This document shows, piece after piece, positions 11,233 to 22,189 of a DNA stretch of 64,000 nucleotides. The stretch spans positions 102,849 through 166,848 of the forward strand of contig NW_005178998.1 in NCBI RefSeq assembly GCF_000350225.1, given 5' to 3'. The position numbers and the translations under genes were made by a program. Numbering within the stretch: the stretch's first letter is position 1; every line of letters starts with the position of its first letter. The DNA is from Chondrus crispus (Eukaryota > Rhodophyta > Florideophyceae > Gigartinales > Gigartinaceae). The notes under the pieces were generated by a model. It was not told the origin of the DNA. It searched no databases and was given only the letters and a program-made list of their open reading frames with translations.

Positions 11233-12483
11233 TAATGGTAGGTTCGGAGGGGCAAGGGAAAGAAGGAGGGCAGGTTGATGTGTGTGAGTGAAGGAGTTGG
11301 TGCCGAGGTTTACTTGGAGCCGTCTTTCGGCTATACTTATACACTTTGAGTGTTACACTATCCCATTACTTTGGCACCTCGTAAACCGTACTCACCATAT
11401 GCGCGACCAAGCGCGGTCCTCTTCTGGCCCGTCCACACTGTTCTATTTCCACCTTACGAATTGACTATTGACTATCAGTGCACAACAATTTCTACACATT
11501 TCGAGTGACTGTAAACCATGGCCCTATGCATGCAATCGTTTCACACCTTACTAATCTGCATCCAGACATGACAGAATATATTCTTGCACAATGAACAACT
11601 TGGCATCTCTCTATTTCCAACAACGCAAAGTCCTGTCATATCTCAGTCCCCATACATGCCCTTGTTTCGTACCTTACTAATTTCGGTACACACTGCCACA
11701 CAACTATCACCGATAGCAACAATGTGCATCCAGACTTTCTACACATCTCACGTGATATCCGATGTGAATCACACGAGTACTGTCATCAACTTGCATCCAA
11801 CGGCGCACCATAACGAGAGCACAGTACAACGTCGCATGCTGACGACAGTTTAATACAACGGCGCATGCTGATGCAAGGGTCGCATACAGCGTGACGCGTA
11901 CACTAAATACTCACGTAAGTACATGTCTCTTGCGAGAAATACTTGTTGTACTTTTAATTCACATGTACTGTGCTCGGACACGCGCCGGACCGTATGTAGG
12001 CGACGTGTACAAGTGTACGTACACGCAGCAACCTGGCGATGTGTACATGTGTACATCGCACACAAGTGTCCAGCGCCAAGGCCACAAGTAATTACCCATT
12101 ACAACCATGGTGAACAACTTGAAACCCCCGAAATGATGTAATTAAAACGTATACCGATGATTCAAGATATATCACCAGCATGAGTGCATATAAGTGGACA
12201 ATAACAGACCAATAGAATTGCAGCATTCGAACCGACACCCAATAGATTTGCAGTATTGCCTATGTAGCCCTATAACGGTTCGGGCCAAATGCAAATTTTC
12301 GGCATTTATGCAAATTTGCATGACCCTCCAAAAGTCCACTTTCGTCCCCAGAACCCCAAAATCTGAGAATTTACACGTGTCATGTCCTGATATGGGGTGA
12401 GGGTCCGGACCATCGAGTCATGTACACGTGTCGCTCGATTTTGCACTTTCCAGATAACAGCATGTGGTCGCACATGTTCAATA
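11233..12483 (-). repeat. LTR type B, middle LTR of array
   Basis: It is shared by both units: 5' LTR of #2 and 3' LTR of #3. It ends CCATTA, unlike the CCATCA ends of both outer LTRs, and carries its own set of variants (for example ACCTCGTAAACC where the outer LTRs have ACCTGGTAAACC, and CACCGATAGC for CACGGACAGC). No target-site duplication flanks it; both sides are element sequence. Confidence 0.95.
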
Positions 12484-12492
12484 CCTCCCCTC
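12484..12492 (-). promoter_or_regulatory. polypurine tract of copy #3
   Basis: GAGGGGAGG in element orientation, directly against the middle LTR of the array. Confidence 0.88.
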
Positions 12493-12494
12493 GA

Positions 12495-15400
12495 TCACAT
12501 GCTTTGGGCAGCTTTGCAATCGGAAAGCCCAACCATGCCCACGAACTTTTCAAACAGCACGCGACCAAGTGGTTTGGTCAGCATATCGGCTGGCATTTCT
12601 GTTGTCGGACAATGGTACAATGTGACCAGTTTTCGCTGCACCGCATCTCGAACAAAATGATACGTAATATCAATGTGCTTGTTCCGACGATTTGTAGATT
12701 CGTTCTGAGCAAACGCAATCGTACCAGCGTTGTCACATCCAACGCGAATTGTTGGATCCGAATTCGCACCAAGTACATCGGCATGGAAGCGTCGAAGCCA
12801 CGCAGCCTCTTTGCATGCTTCACTGAGTGCGATGTATTCTGCCTCACAAGTAGACTTTGCAACTACTGTTTGTTTCCGGGAAGCCCAACTGATAGGCCCA
12901 TCACAAAGCTTGAACACGTACCCACTCGTTGATTTCCGTGATTCAAGGCATCCACCCCAATCTGCGTCGCTATACCCATGAAGTTCCGTACCAAGATCAT
13001 CTTTACCAAACACTATTCCAAGATGCTGGGACCCACGCAAGTATCTCAAAACACGTTTCACACCTGACCAGTGCGACTCGTGAGGGTCGGCACAGTGTTG
13101 AGATAACTTTCCAATGGCAAACGCAATATCGGGGCGGGTCCCGACCATTAGGAACATTAGACATCCAATGGCCTGACGATATGGTTCAAAGCATGGGCTG
13201 TCATCAGTGCCAGTTTCGGCCACTTGCATTGTGACATGTCGAGACTGTTCCATTGGAGTAACGCAAGGATTGCATGCCGACATTTTGAACCGTTTCAGTA
13301 CTGCTTGGACATACTTCGACTGTGTGACGGTCAGGACGTGTTTAGAACGTATACGGTCGATTTCTAGACCAATACATGTCTTCGCCTCGCCAAGGTCTTT
13401 CATATCGAATCGTTTGTTGAGTTCATTTTTCATCCATAATATGGCATCCAAGTCACTTCCAGCTAGCAGCAGATCGTCCACGTACAACGCGATAATCATG
13501 ATGACATTGCCTTGACGTCGAATGTAAAGACATGGGTCGCTGCGTGTAGTGTTGAAACCAAGTTCAGTGATCAGAAACTCATCGATCTTACTATGCCATT
13601 GGCGATGGGCTTGCTTAAGACCATAGATTGCTTTCAAAAGTTTACACACCGAATCAGGTTTGACTTTGTCGATGCATCCTTCAGGTTGCTCCATGTAGAT
13701 TTCTTCTTGAAGGTCACCGTTGAGGAAGGCAGTCACCACGTCCATCTGATGCAGCTCAAGGTCAAAGTGCGCAACCAGTGCCAGCAGCAGACGGATAGTT
13801 GTGAACTTGATGACAGGGGCGAAAGTTTCAGTGTAATCGATGCCTTCTACTTGTTGAAAGCCTCGTGCCACAAGACGTCCCTTTGCAGTTTCGACCAATT
13901 TTCCGGACTCGTCAGGAAGTTGCTTCACTCCGAAAACCCACCTGGACGTCAGGACGTTGGATGCTTGAGATCTTGGAACAAGTGTCCATGTTTTGTTTTT
14001 GTGTTGTGAAGCAAGTTCTTTGTCGATACCCTTCTGCCAGAAGCGAGCTTTTGGAGAATCCATAGCTTGCTTGTACGAGTTTGGGATTTCCGTTATCACA
14101 TGGGCGTGGCTAAGGAGTCCAGCAGTCACCAAAGCTGCTGCCCACCACGCCCCAGGCGTTTTGCGAACGCGAGTGGACCGACGGAGATTAGTTGGCGGAT
14201 CAATAGTTTCTTCCTCAACTACGTGTTGCTCAACTGTTTCGGTGGTTTCGTCCTCCCCTGCAGTTGGGGAGGAGTTGGAGGATTCGTCAGAGTCTTGTTG
14301 TTCATCCGGCGATGATGCTTCTGATGACACAGCATCAATTTCTGCAACTTCCTCATCGATGTTCAAGTTGATTGTGTCATCATCAGTTGAAGCCTCCTCG
14401 TTTGTATCCATCGGTTCACCAGATTTGCCTCCCGTGGACTCGTCAAAAGTAACATCTCTGGATACGATCACTTTATGCAAATCACCATCCCACAACTTGT
14501 AAGCTTTCGTATTTTCAGCATACCCCAGAAACATTGCCTCCTTTGCACGGGCGTCAAGTTTTTGGATGTTGTGTTTTGGTAATGTATACCAACACTTTGA
14601 ACCGAAAACACGCAAATGACCAAGATTTGGCACAGATTTCATCCATAAGTGGTATGGGGTCATCTTGGGGGGAATGGCACGTGACGTGACTCGATTTCGA
14701 ACGTACACTGCATTGGCAAGTGCTTCTGCCCAGAACCCCTTTGTAACTTTCTTGTGCGCTAGCATGGAGCGCACCAAGTTTACCAAAGTTCTGTTCAGTC
14801 GTTCGGCGACGCCATTTTGCTCCGGTGTGTACGCGGTCGTCATTTGATGCTGAGTACCATTTGCAATCAGAAAAGACTTAAACTCCGTGGATAGATACTC
14901 ACCACCTCGATCGGTGCGAAGCACTTTGATCTTGCGACCAGTGTGAGTCTGAGCAAGTTGTGCAAACATTTTGTATCGTTCAAATGCTTCTGATTTATGG
15001 TGCATAGGGTACACTACTGACCAGTTTGAGTGATCATCTATGAAGGTAATGAAGTACTTGGCACCACCAATGGACTGCACCTCTAAGGGGCCACAAACAT
15101 CGGAGTGAACTAAGTCTAGACAGAAGTATGCCCGCCTCGAGGACCGCTCTTTTGGGATCACAGATCGAGTGGCTTTGCCGTAGACGCACGCAGAACATTT
15201 TTCAGAGATGCAATCATTGTCAGTATTGTTGATTTTGTTAGCCTCATTACCAAGTAGTTTGACTCCACTTACCACATTGTCACGAATCATCGAAGCAATA
15301 CCTTGAGAATGCACATGTGCAAAGCGCTCATGCCACGTTTGCAGGGTGGCAGCATGTGCAGATCCGATGTCACTGACGATGTCGAGAACGTAAAGTTCTC

Positions 15401-16613
15401 CAACCAATGTCGCAGTCGCCACTACAGTTGAGCCTCGTCTGACCATGCATTTTCCATTTTCGAACCCAACTTTTAGTCCAAGTTCAGTCATTCGACTGAC
15501 AGAGAGCAGAGAGAACGCAAAGTCCGGAACGTGCAATACATCCGTCAACTTGCACAGTTCGATGCGGCCATTCACATTTAACTTCAAGTGAACGTCACCA
15601 CGGCCGGCAACCTTTGCACTAGCCTTGGTTCCCATCTGAACAGAGGCGGATTCAAGTGGCTCATACGTTGCAAACAGAGATCGGTCATATGTAATATGAG
15701 CTGTACAAGCTGAATCTACGAGCCACGAAGGCAACATCTCCATATCGTTCGTGTGCGAAGCTTTCGACATCAGACATGTGAAGTCGACGCTGTTTACAAC
15801 CATGTCGGGATCAGGTTTCTGTGTGACAAATGCAGATTGTTTCCGCTGAGACATACGCGGTTTATATCCGCTAGGAGGAGCCGGGCGACGCCCATTCAAA
15901 TCCTTTCCCCAGCAGCGGGTTGCCGTATGGCCTGTATGACCGCAGTTCGTGCATTTGTAATCGTTTATGTCCCGATTGTTCGGGGCACGATTAACCAGAG
16001 CCGATGTCTGTGAGGAGCTAGACTTCATGTTTGCTCGTTGCTCTTCCTGCAGCAGACGACTTTTCACAAAGTCCAAACTGAATATCTTTTCCTCATTACC
16101 GAGAGCATCAAGTGCAACGATGAGAGCCTCGAAACGGGCAGGCAGACCGTTGAGCACTGCCATGGCCATCTCCTTGTCATCGATGTTTACGCTCATTGAC
16201 TTGAGTATGGCTGCCAGCTGCTTGACACGATTGATGTATGCAAGCACCTTTTCACCGGAAAGCATCTTCACAGTGTAGAACTCACGACGTGCAGCTAGTT
16301 TGTTCAGCAAAGTGTGGCTCTCAAACACGTTGACAATAGCTTCCCACATCTCATGAGCAGTATCAACATCACGTACATGCTCAAGATGCTCATCTGATAG
16401 GGAGAGACCAATCAGTGCTTTGGCTTTACTGTCACCTCTGATCCACTTCTTACGCTCTTCCGCGCGTTCCTCACTTGGAACTCTTCCCTCAACGATGTAT
16501 TGGTCAACATCACGTAGAGCAAGCAGAAGTTGTATTTTCTGCTTCCACACGTAGAAGTTGGAGTCCGTCAGTTTGTCGATTCTGATGGATCCTCCTCCTC
16601 CTTGATCTTCCAT
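12495..16613 (-). CDS. Copia-1 Gag-Pol polyprotein, copy #3, intact
   Basis: The 1372-codon frame is uninterrupted from ATG (16613) to TGA, with every catalytic motif listed for copy #2 at the same positions. It differs from #2 at many residues, for example FESHTLL for FERHTLL, GEKVLAY for GETVLAY, RIELCK for RIEPCK, NLGHLR for NVGHLR and a C-terminal KAAQSM. The two units of the array are therefore not recent duplicates of each other. It is potentially active, with both flanking LTRs, primer site and polypurine tract intact. Confidence 0.96.
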   Translation of the reverse strand: MEDQGGGGSIRIDKLTDSNFYVWKQKIQLLLALRDVDQYIVEGRVPSEERAEERKKWIRGDSKAKALIGLSLSDEHLEHVRDVDTAHEMWEAIVNVFESHTLLNKLAARREFYTVKMLSGEKVLAYINRVKQLAAILKSMSVNIDDKEMAMAVLNGLPARFEALIVALDALGNEEKIFSLDFVKSRLLQEEQRANMKSSSSQTSALVNRAPNNRDINDYKCTNCGHTGHTATRCWGKDLNGRRPAPPSGYKPRMSQRKQSAFVTQKPDPDMVVNSVDFTCLMSKASHTNDMEMLPSWLVDSACTAHITYDRSLFATYEPLESASVQMGTKASAKVAGRGDVHLKLNVNGRIELCKLTDVLHVPDFAFSLLSVSRMTELGLKVGFENGKCMVRRGSTVVATATLVGELYVLDIVSDIGSAHAATLQTWHERFAHVHSQGIASMIRDNVVSGVKLLGNEANKINNTDNDCISEKCSACVYGKATRSVIPKERSSRRAYFCLDLVHSDVCGPLEVQSIGGAKYFITFIDDHSNWSVVYPMHHKSEAFERYKMFAQLAQTHTGRKIKVLRTDRGGEYLSTEFKSFLIANGTQHQMTTAYTPEQNGVAERLNRTLVNLVRSMLAHKKVTKGFWAEALANAVYVRNRVTSRAIPPKMTPYHLWMKSVPNLGHLRVFGSKCWYTLPKHNIQKLDARAKEAMFLGYAENTKAYKLWDGDLHKVIVSRDVTFDESTGGKSGEPMDTNEEASTDDDTINLNIDEEVAEIDAVSSEASSPDEQQDSDESSNSSPTAGEDETTETVEQHVVEEETIDPPTNLRRSTRVRKTPGAWWAAALVTAGLLSHAHVITEIPNSYKQAMDSPKARFWQKGIDKELASQHKNKTWTLVPRSQASNVLTSRWVFGVKQLPDESGKLVETAKGRLVARGFQQVEGIDYTETFAPVIKFTTIRLLLALVAHFDLELHQMDVVTAFLNGDLQEEIYMEQPEGCIDKVKPDSVCKLLKAIYGLKQAHRQWHSKIDEFLITELGFNTTRSDPCLYIRRQGNVIMIIALYVDDLLLAGSDLDAILWMKNELNKRFDMKDLGEAKTCIGLEIDRIRSKHVLTVTQSKYVQAVLKRFKMSACNPCVTPMEQSRHVTMQVAETGTDDSPCFEPYRQAIGCLMFLMVGTRPDIAFAIGKLSQHCADPHESHWSGVKRVLRYLRGSQHLGIVFGKDDLGTELHGYSDADWGGCLESRKSTSGYVFKLCDGPISWASRKQTVVAKSTCEAEYIALSEACKEAAWLRRFHADVLGANSDPTIRVGCDNAGTIAFAQNESTNRRNKHIDITYHFVRDAVQRKLVTLYHCPTTEMPADMLTKPLGRVLFEKFVGMVGLSDCKAAQSM

Positions 16614-16785
16614 TTTAGTGCAAATAAACTTCAAGTATTCGAAAATCCGTTCGGGGATCCCAAGCCGTTAACCGATAGTCAACACAATGGCAAGCCCACC
16701 CGTCTAAGAAATTCGATATGATTACTATGAAGTTGCACTAGGAGAAATTTGCGAACAGATATGTGAATTTATTTGGATGAAATCC

Positions 16786-17457
16786 CTAACTATTCTGTTC
16801 ACAAACTACCTTTAAGTGTGCAGCACCGTTCTCGTGGCACTTCAGGTGCCCGTGAGACTCAAAGACGCGATTGCAAGGGATACAACGCGGAGTCTCCTTA
16901 GCGTTGGCAACCTGAATGCGATGAGACCTAGACTGAATGTGGTCGTAAAAGGCCTTCGCACTATTGCCACTAACGCCGCACACTTTACAATACCGCTTAT
17001 ACCGCGGGCACACCTTACGATTCCTCTTGCGCTCACGCTTAAACTGTTTATCCGCGAGAACAGCCGCTTTCCGAGCAGAAAGTCGATGCGTAGTTCTCTT
17101 TATTGGTGCGGGAACAGAGCGCGGAATACGAGGAATCCTATAAGGTGCGCAACTCGAGGACGGACCCGGAAGCGCGAGCCGAGGTGAAGGTTGATCCTCA
17201 GGCTCAAGCACCTCAACGGATACGACCTCCGATGTCCGAACCGTTCGACCGGTGACCAGCTTCCCAGGCGCAGAGCGCACCGGTACTAATTCCAGATCTA
17301 ACACAACCCCGTAAAAACAGGTATTCACAATAAGGAATATGAAGATAATCGTCAGTAACAGATTTTGGAATTATTGCTCTTAAGAACCACCAAAACGTGC
17401 AAAGACAATCACTTAGATGTGTAGGAAATGGAAAGAAACTCAAAACTTACTTTGCAT
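16786..17457 (-). CDS. accessory two-zinc-finger protein, copy #3 (predicted spliced)
   Basis: Same organisation as in copy #2, offset by exactly 6602 bp. Mini-exon ATG CAA A is 17457-17451, the predicted intron is 17450-17298 (153 bp, GTAAGT...TTAG) and exon 2 is 17297-16786. All eight zinc ligands of the two CX2CX12HX5H fingers are kept. This copy has the majority residues LSARK and DKQF. The GTG-initiated reading (17328) is unlikely in a nuclear eukaryotic gene. Confidence 0.75.
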
Positions 17458-17820
17458 GAGAGAACGAAGAAAAACCAAATGCGAGATTGACGACGACGGC
17501 GGTAGCGGGAGCGGAAACGAAGACGAAGACCAAAGACAGAGACAGCAGCAAGAACCACAGCAAGAACGAAAGCCAAACCAAGAACGAAGACAACGAAGAC
17601 AGCGGGGGCGATGACCAAAACCAATTCACACAAGAGACCAAGAACGACAGCAGCAGCGAAAACCAAAACCAAGAACGACGGCAAGAACGAGAGCGACAAC
17701 GACAGCGAGAAGACCAGCGGAAAGAACGAAGAGAAACGGCAGCGAAAACGACAGCGACAACGACGGCAGAAACAACGGAACGAGAACGACAGACTCATGC
17801 AGTGAAACGACAGCGAGGGA
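17458..17820 (-). other. T/C-rich leader of copy #3
   Basis: Low-complexity leader like that of copy #2, with a few substitutions and no length change. It is open in several frames for compositional reasons only. Confidence 0.6.
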
Positions 17821-17834
17821 CTGGGCCCATAACC
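17821..17834 (-). promoter_or_regulatory. primer-binding site (half-tRNA iMet), copy #3
   Basis: GGTTATGGGCCCAG in element orientation, directly abutting the right outer LTR of the array. It matches the initiator tRNA-Met anticodon arm over all 14 bases. Confidence 0.9.
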
Positions 17835-19085
17835 TGATGGTAGGTTCAGCGGGGCAAGGGAAAGAAGGAGGGCAGGTTGATGTGTGTGAGTGAAGGAGTT
17901 GGTGCCGAGGTTTACTTGGAGCCGTCTTTCGGCGATACTTATACACTTTGAGTGTTACACTATCCCATTACTTTGGCACCTGGTAAACCGTACTCACCAT
18001 ATGCGCGACCAAGCGCGGTCCTCTTCTGGCCCGTCCACACTGTTCTATTTCCACCTTACGAATTGACTATTGACTATCCGTGCACAACAGTTTCTACACA
18101 TTTTGAGTGACTGTAAACCATGGCCCTATGCATGCAATCGTTTCACACCTTACTAATCTGCATCCAGACATGACAGAATATATTCTTGCACAATGAGCAA
18201 CTTGGCATCTCTCTATTTCCAACAACGCAAAGTCCTGTCATATCTCAGTCCCCATACATGCCCTTGTTTCGTACCTTACTAATTTCGGTACACACTGCCA
18301 GACAACTATCACGGACAGCAACAATGTGCATCCAGACTTCCTACACATCTCACGTGATATCCGATGTGAATCACACCAGTACCGTCATCAACTTGCATCC
18401 AACGGCGCACCATAACGAGAGCACAGTACAACGTCGCATGCTGACGACAGTTTAATACAACGGCGCATGCTGATGCAAGGGTCGCATACAGCGTGACGCG
18501 TACACTAAATACTCACGTAAGTACATGTCTCTTGCGAGAAATACTTGTTGTACTTTTAATTCACATGTACTGTGCTCGGACACGCGCCGGACCGTATGTA
18601 GGCGACGTGTACAAGTGTACGTACACGCAGCAACCTGGCGATGTGTACATGTGTACACCGCACACAAGTGTCCAGCGCCAAGGCCACACGTAATTACCCA
18701 TTACAACCATGGTGAGCAACTTGAAACCCCCGAAATGATGTAATTAAAACGTATACCGATCATTCAAGATATATCACCAGCATGCCTGCATATAAGTGGA
18801 CAATAACAGACCAATAGAATTGCAGCATTCGAACCGACACCCAATAGATTTGCAGTATTGCCTATGTAGCCCTATAACGGTTCGGGCCAAATGCAAATTT
18901 TCGGCATTTATGCAAATTTGCATGACCCTCCAAAAGTCCACTTTCGTCCCCAGAACCCCAAAATCTGAGACTTTACACGTGTCATATGGTGATATGGGGT
19001 GAGGGTCCGGACCGTCGAGTCATGTACACGTGTTGCTCGATTTTGCACTTTCCAGATACCAGCATGTGGTCGCACATTTTCAATA
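17835..19085 (-). repeat. LTR type B, right outer LTR of array (5' LTR of #3)
   Basis: It matches the left outer LTR (4631-5881) in its CCATCA end and in nearly all variant positions; by eye only about six differences, several of them C/T. This pairing with a non-adjacent LTR, rather than with the middle LTR, is what reveals the recombinant origin of the array. Confidence 0.95.
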
Positions 19086-19090
19086 GCTGC
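19086..19090. other. target-site duplication GCTGC, right of tandem array
   Basis: Second copy of the GCTGC found at 4626-4630. Confidence 0.92.
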
Positions 19091-19950
19091 AGTCGAGGCA
19101 TTGCCCGCCCCAGCATTTAATATCCGACGCTCCTCTGCCATCAGGGGGCACTGCAACTCCTGCAGCCCAGCCTCCTCCCTCTTCGTAACCTCCTGTTCCG
19201 CTTTCCACCACTTCCGGACGTCAGCTCGCGCTGCAGAAGCGTCTCCACCCGCACGGCGACAGCTGCGCCCAAGACTCCGTCGTCCGCGCAGACGTGCCAC
19301 ACGCCCGCGGTGCGCCTGCCCCACACGCGCGCCGCTGCCGTCGCGCCGGCAAAGTTGATCGCGGAGAAGAGGCTGGCTCGTGCACAAAGAGCAGGAGAGC
19401 TGATAGGACAGCCGATCTGCACCGCCAGATCGCGCGCTCATCCCTCACGTCGTCATCGAGACGCACGCCGAGTTGGTGGCGCGCAACGCCGTCGACCTCT
19501 TGTCTCCGCCGACCCTTCCGCGCTCCATGAGCCCTTCGTACAGCTGCCTCTCGTCCAGCTCGCCCTCCATCCCGTACCTGCTCTTCGCCGACACGTTCTC
19601 CATCCGCAAGTACCTCCCGATCCAGCGCATTAGCTCCCCAGCGTCATACAGGTTGATCACCTCGTCGTACCGCCGATAAATCCCCCGCATCCTCTCAGTG
19701 TCACTCTGCCCTGTTCCCGTCGTAAAATTGGTGCAGGTTGCACCTGAGCAACTTTCCCACGAACGTCCGATAGCTCTACCGATAATTCACCCCGAAATGC
19801 TTCCCCTTCAACATCCGATTGAAAAGAAACATGCTTCCCCACCGCATCGCGTAGCCCACCTCGCCAGTTGCGTAACAGCGATTTTAACATTGCCACCCCC
19901 ACAATATTATCAATCTTATCCTCGAAAACAGGCATCCGTCAGTAGTGAGA
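19091..19950 (-). pseudogene. decayed unidentified host gene interrupted by the array
   Basis: On the minus strand several protein-like blocks lie in different frames: 19657-19935 (contains FEDKIDNIVGVAMLKSLL), 19445-19690 (EVINLYDAGELMRWIGRYL), 19141-19422 (SLFSAINFAGATAAARVWG) and 19091-19200 (WWKAEQEVTKREE, then AEERRILNAG). The last block continues in frame across the GCTGC target site into 4625-4540 before a stop. The frame changes indicate a multiply frameshifted gene. I do not recognise the family. Because a Sel1-repeat pseudogene lies upstream on the same strand, the two could be one gene or neighbours. Confidence 0.5.
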
Positions 19951-19964
19951 CTCAAAATCTTATT

Positions 19965-22130
19965 CCAGCAGCTCAGTCAAAGTGCTGGTAACCGTAAAAG
20001 CTGTTGTAATTCTACGACCACATGCTGATATGCATGACACACGACGACAGGTATGACACGTGTAAAAGAAAAAACACTCCACGTGACGAGCTGAGCAAGT
20101 TTGGTTTTCGACGTGTACACGTGTGAAATATGTGCACGGTTGCGGTGTACTGTACAATCTGAGCATGTTGTATTTTCTCCGCCCGACACGTGTATGACCT
20201 GGACACATGTCCTCATTACACTGTCGGACGTGTACAGTACGCCTGTAGTCTTGCAGACAAAGTGTAGAACCTTGGTGGCGGGTGCCTGGCACGTGCCAAA
20301 TGTTTACAGCGTCCATGGAGTGCAGCACGGGTACAGCAGGACACAAAGATACCGTTGCGCGAGTTTTGAATTCGTAAGGCAAAATGTGCACTGTTGTAAT
20401 TGACAGTGGACAGGACCTCACGAGAGATTCAGATTCATAAGGCAACGTGTGCGCTGTAAACAGTCCTTGCAGGATTGATTTGAATTCGTAAGGCAACGTG
20501 TGAGCTGTGAACGTGCCTTACGAATTTGTGCCACGCTGGATTTGGAATAGTAAGGGAATTTGTGCTTTGCTGTGCTTTGTTGTACTGCCTTACTAATTTC
20601 TCCGTCATGACAGTGCTAATTCGTAAGGCGGTTTTCTGTTCTGTTTGTTGGGCCATCGCCAGTTTGGCTGAGTAGCAAGACGGGCACATGTGTTAGAGCC
20701 AATACATTTGTAGTATGTGTGTCGTAGTGTTTGGTAGTAGAGTTCTAGAAGATTGCAGAAGTGTATAAGTAGTGCCAGAAGTTGGCGACTCAAAGTAAAT
20801 CGGTACCCAATCCTTCAACTTCACCTCATCAACCGTCCTCCGATTTCCCTTTGCCCTGCTGACCTACCATTAAAAGCAACGGCGTCAGCTCTGGGACGCA
20901 TGAGATTTCGGACATCGGTCTCGTCCAAGTCGAGCACGTCGTGAATAATCTGAGACTCGTAATTCTCCATACCGCCTGAGCCACTAGCGCCCGCAACAAC
21001 GCAGAGCCACTCCGTTGTTCCGTCTTTTTCAATCGCCATGGTATACAGCCATGCCGCCTGCTCTATGTTACGGCCCACCCCGTCCGCCCCGTGCTGCATC
21101 AGCGTGCCAAGATGCATCATACCGTCTTCCTCAATCGCATCCTCAAGCAGCTTCGCAGCCCGCGCAGCGTTCTGCAACCCCATCTCCTCCATCTGTCAGG
21201 AGGAGAGCCAGATTCAACTTAGTGTTACCGCTGCGCACGCTCGTACAGCTCCAGAGCGCGGACCTCGTCCATTTCCACTCCTTCCGTGCCGTGATGTAGC
21301 AGCAGACCAAGATTGTCCCATGCATGCACATCGTCCCTCCTGTCAATCGCAAGCTCGTACAGCTCTGAGGCGCGAACCCCGTTCTTCACGACCCCCCCGC
21401 GCCGTCCTGCAGTAGGAGGCCGAGATGCACCATCTCCCATTCGTACAGCGTTAACCACGTTCGTCTCGACTCCCTCAGTGCCCTTGTGAAGGAAGAGACT
21501 GAGATTGACCATCGAAGCGACATCATTACCCTTCTCGATCGCACGCTCGAACTTGTCTATGCCGTGTTTCTCTCGAATCCCTCCACATCATATACCAGCA
21601 GCGTGCTGAAATTGAATATAGAATGGACATGATCTTGTTCCTCAATCGCCCTCCTCTATAGTTTGACAGCCCGCGCTCCATCCTTCCCAACTCCGTCGTT
21701 CCCATCCCTCATTACGTTGCCAAGCTTGTATATCGCGTCGACACACAGGTCTACTTCGATCGCACGTTCGTACAACTACACGGCGCAAGCCGCGTTCCTA
21801 TCGACCCCCTCTGCGCTCTTCTACAACAGCAAGCCGAGAGCGACCATCGCGCTGACGTCATTCTTGTCGATCGCGTTTTCGTACAACTATGCAGCACGGA
21901 CTGCATTCATGTCGACCCCGTCTGCCCCCTTCTCCAGTGGTGTGCCGAGGCTCACCATCGCGGCGATATGACCGTGATCCCCAATCGCACGTAGGTTCTC
22001 AGTTCGATCCCTCTCTCCATCTACTTTTTGATGCGTACTTATCTCTCTGCTTAACCGCAGTGTTGGAACACCTCCCGTCGACTTCCCCAATGAAATTGAA
22101 CTCAAGAACCTCCTGAAGTTGGCTTGACCC
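19965..22130 (-). pseudogene. Sel1-like repeat protein pseudogene, split by LTR-C
   Basis: Reading right to left, about nine Sel1-type units are visible, each with a LG.L...G..GV...A..LYE.AI pattern. Examples are LGLLLHHGTEGVEMDEV at about 21300 and LGTLMQHGADGVGRNI at about 21110. Sel1 repeats form helical-repeat scaffolds for protein-protein contacts. The frame is broken near 21570, 21420 and 21220. In addition, four in-frame stops fall in 21570-22030, all TAG, at places where the repeat expects Glu, Gln or Tyr. Near the C-terminus LTR-C (20002-20872) is inserted with an AAAGC duplication. Across it the frame continues to a final stretch TLTELLE and a TAA at about 19965. An N-terminus is not recognisable. 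Confidence 0.75.
20002..20872 (+). repeat. solo LTR type C, copy 1
   Basis: 871 bp, from TGTTGTAATTC to CCTACCATTA, flanked by AAAGC at 19997-20001 and 20873-20877. Its first 26 bases resemble LTR types A, B and D (a CGACCACATGCT core), and its 3' end shares TATAAGTA and CCTACCATTA. No internal domain of this family is present in the window. The TG...TA termini are non-canonical. Confidence 0.9.
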
Positions 22131-22189
22131 TTTTCTTCCGACTGCTGTGAAGTTTGATAAGAAGATCTTCTCTGTAGCTCGTGCCACGT

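Larger units (their letters stand above)
4631..19085 (-). mobile_element. Copia-1 tandem array LTR-#2-LTR-#3-LTR
   Basis: Three LTRs of 1251 bp alternate with two complete internal domains, all in minus orientation. The LTR-plus-internal period is 6602 bp in both units. Only the outermost ends carry a target-site duplication. The outer LTRs share diagnostic bases that the middle LTR lacks, and the two internal domains also differ at many sites. The array is therefore a recombinant of two different elements rather than a recent copy of one unit. Confidence 0.93.

Noticed and set aside
20873-22130. UAG recoded as a sense codon in this organism
   Set aside because: The accessory ORFs of five Copia-1 copies end in TAG, and the Sel1 gene also has frameshifts, so simple decay is more likely.
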